Positions 8,529 through 19,091 of a stretch of DNA of 64,000 nt are shown in pieces. Positions within the stretch are counted from its first letter, which is position 1. Every line of letters begins with the position of its first letter. Source of the DNA: Alphaproteobacteria bacterium (GTDB taxonomy: Bacteria > Pseudomonadota > Alphaproteobacteria > UBA9219 > RGZA01); contig JAKFVN010000003.1 in assembly GCA_021732145.1 (NCBI GenBank), positions 1 through 64,000 on the forward strand. Direction: 5' to 3'. The translations under genes were made by a program, and so were the position numbers. Under the pieces are notes generated by a model. That model made no database searches. It was not told where the DNA came from and saw only the letters and a list, made by a program, of their open reading frames with translations.

Positions 8529-10028
8529 ATGGCTACAGGTAATCCCCAAGCATCGAATCCCCGCATGGAAATGCGCGGTTCCCAGGCTCTCCAGCAAAAT
8601 CTGGTAATGACCCCGCAGTTGCAACAGGCGATTAAGTTGCTGCAAATGTCCAACATCGAATTATCCAGCTACCTTGAAACCGAAATGGAAAAAAACCCAT
8701 TATTGGAAAAAGCTGATGAAAACGCGTTTGAAATGGATAGCCGCGATAGCGACGCAGGCAACAACATGCAAGACGATGGCAAAATCGTTGCCGCCGATAA
8801 AGCCAGCGACCAAGGCAATTACGAAAGCGCAGGCGACGATAGCAGCGATGAAGGTTCATGGAATTTATCTTCCCAAACACGCGGCGCAGGACATGATGGC
8901 CGCAATGAAGATGCAGGCGAACAGGAAAGCTCCCTCTCCCACGGCGTTAGCCTTCGCGACCATTTGATGGGCCAAATGCAATTGGATGTCGTTGACCAGC
9001 GCGAACGCATGATTGCGCTGATGTTGATGGATAGCCTTGATGAAGCCGGTTATATGACCGCCGACATTAATGTCATGGCTGAAAAGCTGGGCTGCGATGT
9101 GCAAAAAATTGAGGATGTATTGTGTCGCCTGCAAAAATTCGAGCCCGTTGGCATCTTTGCCCGCAATTTAAAAGAATGCCTTACCCTTCAATTGAAGGAA
9201 AAAGGCCGCTTCGACCCCGCGATGCAGGGGATGGTTGAACACCTCGATTTATTGGCCGCACGCGAAAAAGATAAATTAATGAAGCTGTGCGGTGTCGATG
9301 CCGAAGATTTTGCGGAAATGGTCAGCGAAATCCGCTGCCTGAACCCAAAACCAGCATTGGCGTTTGATCACGATACCGCGCCAACGATTATTCCTGATGT
9401 ATTGATGCGTGGTTCCGCCGCCAAGGGCTGGGTGATTGAGCTCAACCAGGAAACTTTGCCGCGCGTGCTGATTAACGAAAGCTATCTGTCAAAGGTGCAA
9501 GGCCAGGTCGTCAAGAAACAGGAAAAAGATTATTTATCCGAACGCGTGCAATCCGCCAATTGGCTGGTGCGCGCATTGCACCAACGCGCAACCACCATTT
9601 TGAAAGTCGCCAGCGAAATCGTGCGCCAGCAAGATATGTTCTTCCAGCACGGCGTTGAATTTTTAAAACCAATGACATTGCGTGACATTGCCAACATCAT
9701 CGGCATGCATGAATCCACCGTGAGCCGCGTGACATCGAATAAATACATCGCAACCCCGCGCGGCATGTTTGAGTTGAAGTATTTCTTCTCCGTTTCCATC
9801 AATGGATGCTCGGGTTTAAGCGCCCATTCAGCCGAATCCGTGCGTCACCGCATCAAGGCATTGATTGAAGGCGAAACGCCAAACGCCGTTTTATCGGATG
9901 AGGATTTGGTAAAAATTCTGAAACGCGAAGGCGTTGAAATTGCGCGCCGCACAGTTGCAAAATACCGCGAAGCAATGCACATCGCCACCTCCGCACAACG
10001 CCGCCGTGAAAAACGCATTAAAATCTAA
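8529..10028 (+). CDS. rpoN: RNA polymerase sigma-54 factor RpoN
   Basis: 499 residues. The N-terminal glutamine-rich activator-interacting region (QNLVMTPQLQQAIKLLQMSN) is followed by an acidic linker (about 55-130), the core-binding domain, and a helix-turn-helix (MHESTVSRVTSNKYIATPRG). The C-terminal RpoN box ARRTVAKYRE recognises the -24 element. ATG 8529 is preferred to 8487 because AGGATC precedes it and because the putative sigma-54 promoter overlaps the longer start. It needs AAA+ activators for open-complex formation; none is encoded here. The neighbours hpf and ptsN keep the classic order. Confidence 0.96.
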   Translation: MATGNPQASNPRMEMRGSQALQQNLVMTPQLQQAIKLLQMSNIELSSYLETEMEKNPLLEKADENAFEMDSRDSDAGNNMQDDGKIVAADKASDQGNYESAGDDSSDEGSWNLSSQTRGAGHDGRNEDAGEQESSLSHGVSLRDHLMGQMQLDVVDQRERMIALMLMDSLDEAGYMTADINVMAEKLGCDVQKIEDVLCRLQKFEPVGIFARNLKECLTLQLKEKGRFDPAMQGMVEHLDLLAAREKDKLMKLCGVDAEDFAEMVSEIRCLNPKPALAFDHDTAPTIIPDVLMRGSAAKGWVIELNQETLPRVLINESYLSKVQGQVVKKQEKDYLSERVQSANWLVRALHQRATTILKVASEIVRQQDMFFQHGVEFLKPMTLRDIANIIGMHESTVSRVTSNKYIATPRGMFELKYFFSVSINGCSGLSAHSAESVRHRIKALIEGETPNAVLSDEDLVKILKREGVEIARRTVAKYREAMHIATSAQRRREKRIKI

Positions 10029-10129
10029 TAATTTATTTTATGCACAGCTTTTATCAGGCGAATTATCTGCTTTTGTTCTAATGATTAAGCAGAAATAACG
10101 CAAAAATAACCATGAAAAAGATAGTTTTC

Positions 10130-10158
10130 TTGACAGCTTTTCGCATTCGCAGCATCAT
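10130..10158 (+). promoter_or_regulatory. Possible sigma-70 promoter of hpf
   Basis: A perfect -35 hexamer TTGACA (10130-10135), a 17-base spacer and CATCAT (10153-10158, 4 of 6 to TATAAT) lie in the 274-base gap between rpoN and hpf. This would allow hpf to be expressed separately from rpoN. The weak -10 keeps this tentative. Confidence 0.35.
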
Positions 10159-10302
10159 TAGCTGATGAAAACATCATTGACCAATCTCGTCTCGAACCCA
10201 GCCGCTTACCTCAACCTTTCAGGTTGCACATTTTAAAAAAAGCAGGCGGGGGTCAATCCAACATCCATCACCGATTTCAATTAAGAAGGGTCTAAAAAAC
10301 CA

Positions 10303-10944
10303 ATGACGACACATGCACAACTGCCACAAAATGACGCAGCGCCAGCAGAACTGAAGATTCAAGTCAAAGGCAAGCAAATTGATGTCGGCGACAGCCTTCG
10401 CCAGCATGTCCAGCAGCACCTTTCCGATGTGGTCAGCAAGTATTTCAATACCCCGCTTGATGCCACTGTGGTGTTCTCACGTGAAGCCCATTTATACCGC
10501 GCCGATATTTCGGTGCACGCCGCACGCGGCATCATGCTGCAAAGCAATTATGCAGCAAACGACCCCTACCCTGCGTTTGATGAAGCAGCAGGGCGAATTG
10601 CAAAACGTCTTTCACGTCATAAAAAACGCTTGCTTGATATGCATCACCAAAACAATGACAAGCATGCCGCCTTCGAAGCGATGGTTGCGCGCAAATATGT
10701 CTTAAATCCTGAAAACGAAGATGCAGGCGCAGCGAACGAAGCGCACACACCGCTCATTATTGCAGAAACCACCACCGATATTGAACATTTAACCGTAAGC
10801 GAAGCGGTGATGAAGCTTGATCTGGCCGAATTGCCGGCCTTGCTTTTCAACAACCGCGCACACGGCAAGCTCAACATGGTCTATCGCCGCGCCGATGGAA
10901 ACATTGGCTGGGTTGACCCCGCCAATGCGACACCAAAGAAATAA
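10303..10944 (+). CDS. hpf: Ribosome hibernation promoting factor, long form
   Basis: 213 residues. The N-terminal HPF/YfiA domain (about 14-110, beta-alpha-beta-beta-beta-alpha) begins at ELKIQVKGKQIDVGDSLRQH. A variable linker joins it to a C-terminal dimerisation domain (about 155-213, containing LTVSEAVMKLDLAELPALLF). The long form dimerises 70S ribosomes into 100S particles in stationary phase by itself. AAGAAGG precedes the ATG by about 13 bases. Placed between rpoN and ptsN as in most proteobacteria. Confidence 0.93.
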   Translation: MTTHAQLPQNDAAPAELKIQVKGKQIDVGDSLRQHVQQHLSDVVSKYFNTPLDATVVFSREAHLYRADISVHAARGIMLQSNYAANDPYPAFDEAAGRIAKRLSRHKKRLLDMHHQNNDKHAAFEAMVARKYVLNPENEDAGAANEAHTPLIIAETTTDIEHLTVSEAVMKLDLAELPALLFNNRAHGKLNMVYRRADGNIGWVDPANATPKK

Positions 10945-11020
10945 TTGGTGTTCCATGCTCGCACGCAAGCAACAAACACAAAAACAAGCATCCGAAAACA
11001 AAACCCCGGAAAAGAAAAAC

Positions 11021-11503
11021 ATGACCAAACGTGAACCAACCGATGGCCTTATTCGTGAAGGGCATATTCTTGCGAACCTGAATGCCCAGAATAAAAAGCA
11101 GGCGCTGCACGAACTGGCAAAACTCGCAGCACCCATCACCGGCCTTTCCGAGCATGTGGTGTTTGATGTGCTGTTTGCCCGTGAAAAACTGGGCACCACC
11201 GGCGTAGGCCACGGCATTGCCATTCCGCATGGCAAGATTGAAAACACCGATAAGGTATTTGGTTTTTTTGCCCGCCTTTCCCAGCCAATTGATTTCGAAG
11301 CGATTGATGAAAAGCCCGTTGATTTATTGTTCATGCTGCTTGCGCCCCATGATGCCGGTGCCGACCATTTAAAAGCCCTTGCCAAAATAAGCCGCATGTT
11401 CCGTGAAAAAGCGTTCTGCGATAAGCTGCGCGCAGCAAGCGATGCCAAGGCACTCTACGCCCTGCTCTCGGAAGGCGAAAAGAATGTGGAAAGCCCCAAC
11501 TAA
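11021..11503 (+). CDS. ptsN: PTS IIA-like nitrogen-regulatory protein (EIIA-Ntr)
   Basis: 160 residues from ATG 11021, which GGAAAAG precedes; an in-frame ATG at 10955 would add 22 lysine- and glutamine-rich residues. The PTS EIIA type-2 phosphoacceptor is H70 in GVGHGIAIPHGK. EIIA-Ntr ends the PTSO-EINtr-NPr phosphorelay and modulates potassium uptake and sensor kinases, including KdpD in other species. A KdpD-like kinase is encoded at 24.4 kb. The downstream gene overlaps its end by 20 bases. Confidence 0.92.
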   Translation: MTKREPTDGLIREGHILANLNAQNKKQALHELAKLAAPITGLSEHVVFDVLFAREKLGTTGVGHGIAIPHGKIENTDKVFGFFARLSQPIDFEAIDEKPVDLLFMLLAPHDAGADHLKALAKISRMFREKAFCDKLRAASDAKALYALLSEGEKNVESPN

Positions 11504-12101
11504 TCAGCCTCCCGGCGACAAAAAAACAGGCCCAAAAAAAGGCGATACCAAAAAACCTGCTGCAAAAAAAGCAGCGCCAAAGCCTGCTCCTAAAAAACCT
11601 GTCGAATTGCCAAAAATTGAACTCAATAAAGAAAAGCTGCTTGCCGATAGCAAACGCATTGGCCTGAAATACGCCAAAAACCCGTTGGTGTGGATTGGTC
11701 TGATTGCCGCGATTGCCTATCTTGCGGTTGAAATGCCCGCATGGGAACGCAAATCAAACCTATATGACATTGTCCGCTCCGGTCGGGCAGGCTATCTGTG
11801 CCTCAGCCATGAGAACACCGTGTTTGAACGCTCCGGCATGACCAAGCCGTTTAATACCACCAAAAGCTATTTGCGCTTTGACCGTGGCACCTTCATCAAA
11901 GACTTCCTGAAGCGCGATGAAAACTCCATCGCGTTCCTTGCTGTTGCTGTTGATTTAAATGGCGGTGTTTATTGGTCGGAAATGTCAGAAAAAGAAAACA
12001 TGAAGCTTTCCAAGCAATTCAGAATTGATTTGGGAACATGTTTGGCAGCGCCCAACACGCACTTCACGATACCTGGCGTCTATTACGTAACCAATCAATG
12101 A
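11484..12101 (+). CDS. Unknown membrane-anchored protein with Lys/Pro/Ala-rich N-terminus
   Basis: 205 residues. Residues 10-40 are a basic, low-complexity KKPAAKKAAPKP-type tract, likely cytoplasmic. One transmembrane helix follows (about 67-83), then a ~120-residue extracytoplasmic domain with two cysteines (in AGYLCLSHE and LGTCLAAPN) that could pair. I do not recognise the family. ATG 11484 is chosen because GGAAGGCGAAAAG lies just upstream inside ptsN. The 20-base overlap implies translational coupling with ptsN. Confidence 0.7.
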   Translation: MWKAPTNQPPGDKKTGPKKGDTKKPAAKKAAPKPAPKKPVELPKIELNKEKLLADSKRIGLKYAKNPLVWIGLIAAIAYLAVEMPAWERKSNLYDIVRSGRAGYLCLSHENTVFERSGMTKPFNTTKSYLRFDRGTFIKDFLKRDENSIAFLAVAVDLNGGVYWSEMSEKENMKLSKQFRIDLGTCLAAPNTHFTIPGVYYVTNQ

Positions 12102-12328
12102 ACCGATAATGGTTCCATCTCGTGCTGGCGCACGGTTGCGAAAGCTAAATCGCGTGTATTGATAACAGTGAGCGGCGTGCCGTCAGCGGCATGTACGGCG
12201 TGTAACTTCTGTCCTTCAACATCAACGGTCTTGACGTAGGCCATGTCTTCAAGACCAAAACTGTTGAAGTCTTGTCTTGAAATGCTTTTTTTCAAGTCGT
12301 TGTTCTTGCTTGGCAGATCGCGGCTCAT
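12095..12328 (-). CDS. DUF1150 family small protein
   Basis: 77 residues with the alphaproteobacterial DUF1150 pattern: LEDMAYVKTVDVEGQKLHAVHAADGTPL, then NTRDLAFATVRQHE. Function is unknown. The family is typically next to an Hsp20 gene, as here, 123 bases downstream of it on the same strand. ATG 12328 is preferred over GTG 12334 because GAGGG sits five bases before it. Its 3' end overlaps the stop of the convergent membrane protein gene. Confidence 0.82.
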   Translation of the reverse strand: MSRDLPSKNNDLKKSISRQDFNSFGLEDMAYVKTVDVEGQKLHAVHAADGTPLTVINTRDLAFATVRQHEMEPLSVH

Positions 12329-12451
12329 GAACACCCTCTTTGTTGGAAGCTGTATTCTAAGCCCACAGAAGATAATGAATGATTAAAGCGCTTTTCAGTA
12401 TTCTTAACAGAAGATTAACTGGCGCTGCATGCCGCGGAAATGCTGAACTAA

Positions 12452-12928
12452 TCAGCGTTCGCCATTATTGTCGGCCTTGATGGAAACCCTGTTATTCGAA
12501 GGTGTATTGCCCTTGGTAATGGGAATCGACTGGATTTTTGGTTCAATCACCGGACGGCGCAATTCGATGTTGAGCAAACCGTTATCCAGGTGTGCAGAAG
12601 CGATTTCAATGCCTTCCGCCAGAACAAAGATTCGCTGGAACTGGCGGGCTGCGATTCCCTTGTGCAAAAACACACGCTGCTGGTCTTGCGCAGATTCGTC
12701 ACGCGCACGGCCGCGAATAACCAATTGGCTGTCTTCGGTATGCACCGATAAATCATCCATGCAGAACCCGGCAACCGCCAAGGTGATGCGCAAGGTATTC
12801 TCGCCCGTCTGTTCGATGTTGTAAGGCGGATAGCTATCGCTGCCCTTGGTGCATCGCTCAAGGGTACGTTCAAACTGGTCAAAGCCCAGCAATAACGGGC
12901 TGCTGAAGATGGATAGGCGTGTGGTCAT
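12452..12928 (-). CDS. Small heat shock protein, Hsp20/IbpA type
   Basis: 158 residues with an alpha-crystallin domain (about 32-135). It begins YPPYNIEQTGENTLRITLAVAGF, carries the VIRGRARDE and FQRIFVLAEGIEIASAHLDNGLLNIEL strands, and has a C-terminal I-x-I-like anchor (IQSIPI). It is an ATP-independent holdase that keeps unfolding proteins soluble for DnaK and ClpB. Upstream DNA shows no CIRCE element and no convincing heat-shock promoter. Confidence 0.92.
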   Translation of the reverse strand: MTTRLSIFSSPLLLGFDQFERTLERCTKGSDSYPPYNIEQTGENTLRITLAVAGFCMDDLSVHTEDSQLVIRGRARDESAQDQQRVFLHKGIAARQFQRIFVLAEGIEIASAHLDNGLLNIELRRPVIEPKIQSIPITKGNTPSNNRVSIKADNNGER

Positions 12929-13056
12929 GGGTTATATGTGGCAATCAAACCGTTAATTGGCAAGGGCTTATCGATTAAAAAGGCGGGGAAGCATTAATCA
13001 TTGCATTTAAAAGCCAATTGGCCTTAATTCACCGCATCATTTGACGAGGTTTTCGC

Positions 13057-13920
13057 ATGTCCCATGCCGCGTTATCCGCACCCGAAATTCCAACATTGTC
13101 GCCTTTGAAAATTGGCTCACCTGAACATAAGCAGGCGTTTTGCCGTATGCTGCTGGATACGTTTGATGCATATAAGCCAGCGATTATCGAATGGCCAAAA
13201 CTGGAGCCTGATGCATTGCAGCGCATTACCTCACTGCCCTTTTGGGATGTGGCCGTGCAAACCGAAGGTTATGCATCCATTCGCGTGCAACGCCTTGCCG
13301 ATACATTAAATGACACGCTGCTGAAAGAAGCAGTTGCGCTAAACGCATTTGAAGAAGCGCGTCATAAACATGTGCTGGAGCACATGATTAAAGCATACGG
13401 CATCACGCTGAAGCCTGAACCCGAATATAAAGCCGACCAGGACGCGGAATGGTCGTTCCTGCGCACCGGTTACGGTGAATGCCTTGATAGTTTTTTTGCA
13501 TTCGGTTTGTTTGAACTTGCTAAACGCTCTGGCTTTTTCCCGCCTGCCTTGGTGGATACGTTCGAACCCGTTATCCGCGAGGAAGGTCGCCATATCCTGT
13601 TCTTTGTGAACTGGGTTGCATGGCAATCGGCCAATAAATCCCTATTCGATAAAATCATCTTCCGCGGGCGTTGCATGGCTGCCCTATTGGTCAATGCGAT
13701 TGGCCGTATGGATATTGCAGGTGATGCGGCATCTGGCGGTGATAATTTCGTTGCCGCAGGTGGCCAGAATTTTACAGCGGACTTCAATGTGCGTGAATTC
13801 CTTGAACTATGCCTATCCGAAGATGCGCGCCGCATGGCCCCTTATGATGCGCGTTTGCTTCGTCCCCGCTTAATTCCCACCATGATTAAATTTGCTTTGA
13901 ACTTTATCCCTAAAAAATAG
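13057..13920 (+). CDS. Ferritin-like di-iron superfamily protein
   Basis: 287 residues, mostly helical. Two E-x-x-H motifs typical of four-helix di-metal carboxylate proteins are visible: E100-A-R-H103 (NAFEEARHKHV) and E176-G-R-H179 (REEGRHILFF). Acidic residues lie on the intervening helix (GECLDSFFAFGLFELAKR). Substrate and reaction are unknown. It starts 128 bases from the divergent hsp20 and ends 12 bases before alanine dehydrogenase, so the two are probably co-transcribed. A second ferritin-like protein is encoded with the biotin genes at 58.7 kb. Confidence 0.75.
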   Translation: MSHAALSAPEIPTLSPLKIGSPEHKQAFCRMLLDTFDAYKPAIIEWPKLEPDALQRITSLPFWDVAVQTEGYASIRVQRLADTLNDTLLKEAVALNAFEEARHKHVLEHMIKAYGITLKPEPEYKADQDAEWSFLRTGYGECLDSFFAFGLFELAKRSGFFPPALVDTFEPVIREEGRHILFFVNWVAWQSANKSLFDKIIFRGRCMAALLVNAIGRMDIAGDAASGGDNFVAAGGQNFTADFNVREFLELCLSEDARRMAPYDARLLRPRLIPTMIKFALNFIPKK

Positions 13921-13932
13921 GAGACATAACCC

Positions 13933-15051
13933 ATGCTTATTGGCGTTCCAAAAGAAATTAAAAACCACGAATACCGCGTTGGCCTTACCCCTGCCGCCGT
14001 GCGCGAATGCATCAAGCATGGCCATAAGGTCATTGTGCAAAAAGATGCCGGTACATCCATCGGCCTTGATGATGCCGATTATCAAAAGGCAGGCGCAGAA
14101 ATGGTTGGAAGCGCCGCTGAAATCTTCAAACGCGCCGATATGATTGTAAAGGTGAAGGAACCACAGCCAGCAGAATGCAAAATGCTGCGCGAAGGGCAAA
14201 TCCTGTTCACCTATTTGCATCTGGCGCCAGACCCGGAACAGGCCCGCTTGCTGATGGAATCAGGCTGCGTTGCAATTGCCTATGAAACGGTGACCGATGA
14301 ACGTGGCCGCTTGCCATTGCTGGCACCAATGTCCGAAGTTGCTGGCCGCATGAGCATTCAGGCCGGCGCGCATTACCTTGAAAAAACCTATGGCGGCCGC
14401 GGCGTATTGCTGTCGGGCGTGCCGGGCGTGAATGCAGGTAACGTGGTTGTACTGGGCGGCGGCGTCGTTGGAACCAATGCAGCCAAGGTTGCGATTGGCA
14501 TGGGCGCACACGTAACCGTGATTGAAAAATCCAATGAACGCATGAAAGAACTGGATATGTTCTTTGGCGCATCCATCAGCACCGTTTATGCAACTGACCA
14601 CGCGATTGAACGTTATGCATTGGAAGCTGACCTTGTGATTGGCGCGGTATTGGTACCGGGCGCAGCTGCGCCGCGTCTCATCACGCGCGATATGATTAGC
14701 CAGATGAAGAAGGGCTCCGTGCTGGTTGACGTTTCAATTGACCAAGGCGGTTGCTTTGAAACATCCAAAGCCACCACGCATGCCGACCCCATTTATACGA
14801 TTGATGGCGTCATTCATTACTGCGTTGCCAATATGCCGGGTGCGGTTGCGCGCACATCCACCTTTGCGCTGAACAACGCAACGCTGCCTTATGTTCTGGC
14901 ATTGGCGGATAAGGGTTATAAGCTCGCGCTTCTTGAAAATGCAGGTTTCCGCAAGGGCCTGAACATTTCCAAAGGCAAAGTAACCCATAAGGAAGTCGCT
15001 GAAGCCTTGAATAAGAATTACCAAACGGCGGAAGACGCACTGGCTGCTTAA
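13933..15051 (+). CDS. ald: Alanine dehydrogenase
   Basis: 372 residues, full length. The N-terminal catalytic domain ([20 protein letters not shown], with [10 protein letters not shown]) precedes a Rossmann NAD domain ([20 protein letters not shown]) and the [14 protein letters not shown] and [16 protein letters not shown] segments, all diagnostic. It interconverts L-alanine and pyruvate plus ammonia with NAD. AGGAGA lies upstream of the ATG. It is convergent with rsmB, leaving only 13 bases with no obvious terminator. Confidence 0.96.
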   Translation: MLIGVPKEIKNHEYRVGLTPAAVRECIKHGHKVIVQKDAGTSIGLDDADYQKAGAEMVGSAAEIFKRADMIVKVKEPQPAECKMLREGQILFTYLHLAPDPEQARLLMESGCVAIAYETVTDERGRLPLLAPMSEVAGRMSIQAGAHYLEKTYGGRGVLLSGVPGVNAGNVVVLGGGVVGTNAAKVAIGMGAHVTVIEKSNERMKELDMFFGASISTVYATDHAIERYALEADLVIGAVLVPGAAAPRLITRDMISQMKKGSVLVDVSIDQGGCFETSKATTHADPIYTIDGVIHYCVANMPGAVARTSTFALNNATLPYVLALADKGYKLALLENAGFRKGLNISKGKVTHKEVAEALNKNYQTAEDALAA

Positions 15052-15064
15052 TAAGTCTGCTTAA

Positions 15065-16378
15065 TTAAGCTGCACGTTCCAATACGGCTGCAAAAAACCC
15101 ATCGGTCTTATGCTGTGCAGGGGTAAGAACCAGCATCTCCCCTTTCGCCAGCTTCTTGAGCTGCGCGGGCATGGCTGTATCCAGCGGCACCAGTTTAAAC
15201 GATGGGTTCTTTTCCAAAAATGCAGAAACCTGCTTCTGGTTTTCTTCCTGCAACATGGAGCAGGTTGCATAAACCAAGCGCCCGCCTGTTTTAACAAGGC
15301 GTGCGGCGGAATTCAGAATACGCCCCTGCATCGAGAGTAAGTCATCCAGCGATGGGCCAAGCTGTTTCCAGCGCGCATCGGGGTTACGCCGCCATGTGCC
15401 CGTGCCGCTGCACGGCACATCAATCAGCACGCGGTCATATTTCCCTGCGTTATGCTTTACCCATTGGTCGTTTTCATTCTTCAATTCATGGGTTTCAATG
15501 TTGTGCAGCCCAGCGCGGCGGAAACGTAATTTTGCTTTTTCCAAACGGTTGCCAACGACATCACAGGCTACCACGCGGCCTTTGTTATTCATGACCGCCG
15601 CTATCGCCAAGGTCTTGCCGCCCGCGCCCGCGCAAAAATCCACCACGCTCATGCCTGATTTAGCATCGAGCATGAGGGATAAAATTTGCGAACCTTCATC
15701 CTGCACTTCCACAAGGCCATCCTTGAACATCGCCATTTGCGATAATGGCGGGCGGCCTTCGACCCGGATGCCATAAGGCGAGAACGGTGTTGCCTTTGCC
15801 TTTATCTCCGCTGCTGCCAATTCCTTTAATACATCATCGCGGTTGGTCTTGATGGGGTTGATGCGGATATCAAGGCTGGCGGCTTCCTGCATCGCCTGCA
15901 TTTCGTCATCTAGTTTATCGCCGTAAGCAGATTTTAAAAGCCCGTATGCCCAAGGCGGGCATTCCAAACGCACGCTATCACTCATCTTCGGGTGAATAAG
16001 CGTGCGACCTTCCAGTTTTTTTAGAAACGCTGCTTCATCATCTTCCAATGCGGCGGGGGCATATTTACCGCCGGAAAATACCGCCGTAATGGCACCAGCC
16101 GGATACTTCTTGAGCAAGGACAAAAACGCAATCATCACGGCGCGGATGCGTTCCTCGGCAGACAGCTTTCCATCCGTCAATTCATCCACCCACCAATTCA
16201 GCCGATACATGTGACGCAGGATTTCATAAAGCGCGGATGAAATTTTGGCACGGTCTTTGGAACCGATATAACGGTGCCCGCGGAAATACTTGGTAATCGT
16301 GGCATCGGCTGGTTGGTCAGCCTCGTTGATTTCCAGCAGCACATCCATGATGGCTTGGAGTTGCGCGCCGTCTTTCAT
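15065..16378 (-). CDS. rsmB: 16S rRNA (cytosine-5) methyltransferase, RsmB/NOP family
   Basis: 437 residues. A NusB-like N-terminal RNA-binding region (about 1-140) precedes the Rossmann methyltransferase domain with the SAM motif VDFCAGAGGKTLAIA. Both catalytic cysteines are present: VPCSGTGTWRRNPDARW and YATCSMLQEEN. It probably methylates C967 of 16S rRNA; assignment to RsmB rather than another RsmB/NOP paralogue is from architecture. guaB lies only 5 bases upstream on the same strand. Confidence 0.88.
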   Translation of the reverse strand: MKDGAQLQAIMDVLLEINEADQPADATITKYFRGHRYIGSKDRAKISSALYEILRHMYRLNWWVDELTDGKLSAEERIRAVMIAFLSLLKKYPAGAITAVFSGGKYAPAALEDDEAAFLKKLEGRTLIHPKMSDSVRLECPPWAYGLLKSAYGDKLDDEMQAMQEAASLDIRINPIKTNRDDVLKELAAAEIKAKATPFSPYGIRVEGRPPLSQMAMFKDGLVEVQDEGSQILSLMLDAKSGMSVVDFCAGAGGKTLAIAAVMNNKGRVVACDVVGNRLEKAKLRFRRAGLHNIETHELKNENDQWVKHNAGKYDRVLIDVPCSGTGTWRRNPDARWKQLGPSLDDLLSMQGRILNSAARLVKTGGRLVYATCSMLQEENQKQVSAFLEKNPSFKLVPLDTAMPAQLKKLAKGEMLVLTPAQHKTDGFFAAVLERAA

Positions 16379-16383
16379 GAGGC

Positions 16384-17988
<1,605 letters not shown>

Positions 17989-18061
17989 CTAACTATTTGA
18001 AACTTAGCATAAACCCGCGGTGACTAAGGATTTTTGATGCTTTTCGAGAACCGGAACGCAA

Positions 18062-18128
18062 GCGTACGTTTAAGTACGCGCGTACCGCCCAGCTTTGCTG
18101 GTTTTTATGTTGTTCCCCGAAGGGGAAC
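18062..18128. repeat. Cluster of short palindromes between guaB and rlmE
   Basis: The 300-base gap upstream of guaB contains no credible gene. It does hold four dyads packed into about 67 bases: GCGTAC-N6-GTACGC (18062-18079), the overlapping perfect palindrome GTACGCGCGTAC (18074-18085), CCAGC-TTT-GCTGG followed by TTTTT (18089-18106), and GTTCCCC-GAA-GGGGAAC (18112-18128). Read on the minus strand, the last could end the rlmE transcript. Their density suggests a REP-like or transcript-end element. Confidence 0.6.
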
Positions 18129-18165
18129 AGGCAGAAAAGCGCAAAAGCCAACGCCGCAGACGGGT

Positions 18166-18894
18166 TTACCCCCCTCTAAAGCCTTGGGCTACCACGTATG
18201 TTTCAGCACTATCGCTGCGCGACGCAGCAGGTTTTGCATGTTTCACCGATGCAAAATCTTTTTTCAATGTTGCCAATAAATCCTTATCGGCGCCACCTTG
18301 AAACAGCTTGCATACAAACGCGCCCTTGGGTGCCAACACCGAACGCGCAAAATCATACGCCAATTCTGCAAGACCGATAATGCGCAAATGGTCGGTTGCG
18401 TTGTGCCCTGTTGTTGGCGCGGCCATATCGCTTAACACCAAATCGGCCTTGCCATTTAATGCACCGCGGATTTTTTCCGGCGCATCATCGGCTGTGAAGT
18501 CGGCATGGAATACGATTACGTGGGTAAGCGGTTCCATCGGCAGAATATCCAGCGCGATGATCTGGCTTATCTTGTCGTTCCTGTTTTGCTTGAAAACAAT
18601 TTCGGATAACACCTGGCTCCACCCGCCGGGGGCCGCGCCCAAATCGATAATGCGCATACCAGGTTTAATGAGGGAGAATTTTTCATCCAGTTGCAGCAGT
18701 TTATAGGCCGCGCGTGAACGATACCCATCGCGCTTCGCCGCATGCACATAGGGGTCATTCAATTGGCGTGATAACCAGCGCGCGGATGAATTGCTCAGTT
18801 TCTTGGCTTTTTTCACGCGCACATTCAAATGGCGGCCGGAACTGGTGCCCGGTTTTCCTTTTGAACCTGTTTTCCTTGGTGGCTTGCCTGCCAT
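18166..18894 (-). CDS. rlmE: 23S rRNA (uridine-2'-O)-methyltransferase RlmE (FtsJ)
   Basis: 242 residues from ATG 18894 (18906 is also possible). The basic N-terminal tail precedes an FtsJ-type fold: RDGYRSRAAYKLLQLDEKF, then the SAM motif IIDLGAAPGGWSQVL. The catalytic K-D-K-E tetrad residues appear in SRAAYKL, VLSDMAAPTTG, FVCKLFQG and SAETYVV. It methylates U2552 of 23S rRNA on the assembled 50S subunit. Monocistronic, with palindromes beyond its stop. Confidence 0.93.
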   Translation of the reverse strand: MAGKPPRKTGSKGKPGTSSGRHLNVRVKKAKKLSNSSARWLSRQLNDPYVHAAKRDGYRSRAAYKLLQLDEKFSLIKPGMRIIDLGAAPGGWSQVLSEIVFKQNRNDKISQIIALDILPMEPLTHVIVFHADFTADDAPEKIRGALNGKADLVLSDMAAPTTGHNATDHLRIIGLAELAYDFARSVLAPKGAFVCKLFQGGADKDLLATLKKDFASVKHAKPAASRSDSAETYVVAQGFRGG

Positions 18895-19013
18895 GAAATT
18901 CCACACTTTATAAATAAGTGCAGCAAGTCATAGCGTAACTTCTGTTGAAATTACAGGGACAAAGTTCAAACCGATTGATTTTAAGTGCTTTATCGCAGAT
19001 AACAGGAGCCTAT

Positions 19014-19087
19014 TGGGGGATCGTCTAGCGGTAGGACAACAGACTCTGACTCTGTTTACCGTGGTTCGAATCCACGTCCCCCAACCA
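19014..19087 (+). tRNA. tRNA-Gln (anticodon CTG)
   Basis: 74 nt. The acceptor TGGGGGA pairs with TCCCCCA, the anticodon stem-loop is ACAGA-CTCTGAC-TCTGT (anticodon CTG), the T-arm reads GGTTCGAATCC, and CCA is encoded. The cfa gene ends four bases away on the opposite strand. Confidence 0.95.
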
Positions 19088-19091
19088 TCGC

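Noticed and set aside
10066-10093. Hairpin TCTGCTT/AAGCAGA after rpoN as terminator
   Set aside because: Only seven base pairs, a 14-base loop and no T-run follow it.
12929-13056. Heat-shock sigma-32 promoter of hsp20
   Set aside because: A CTTGCC ... CCACATAT pair exists on the minus strand, but it would place the transcript start at the ATG itself, leaving no leader.
18034-18301. Small plus-strand genes between guaB and rlmE
   Set aside because: The frames run through palindromes and into the antisense of rlmE; no ribosome site and no protein-like composition.
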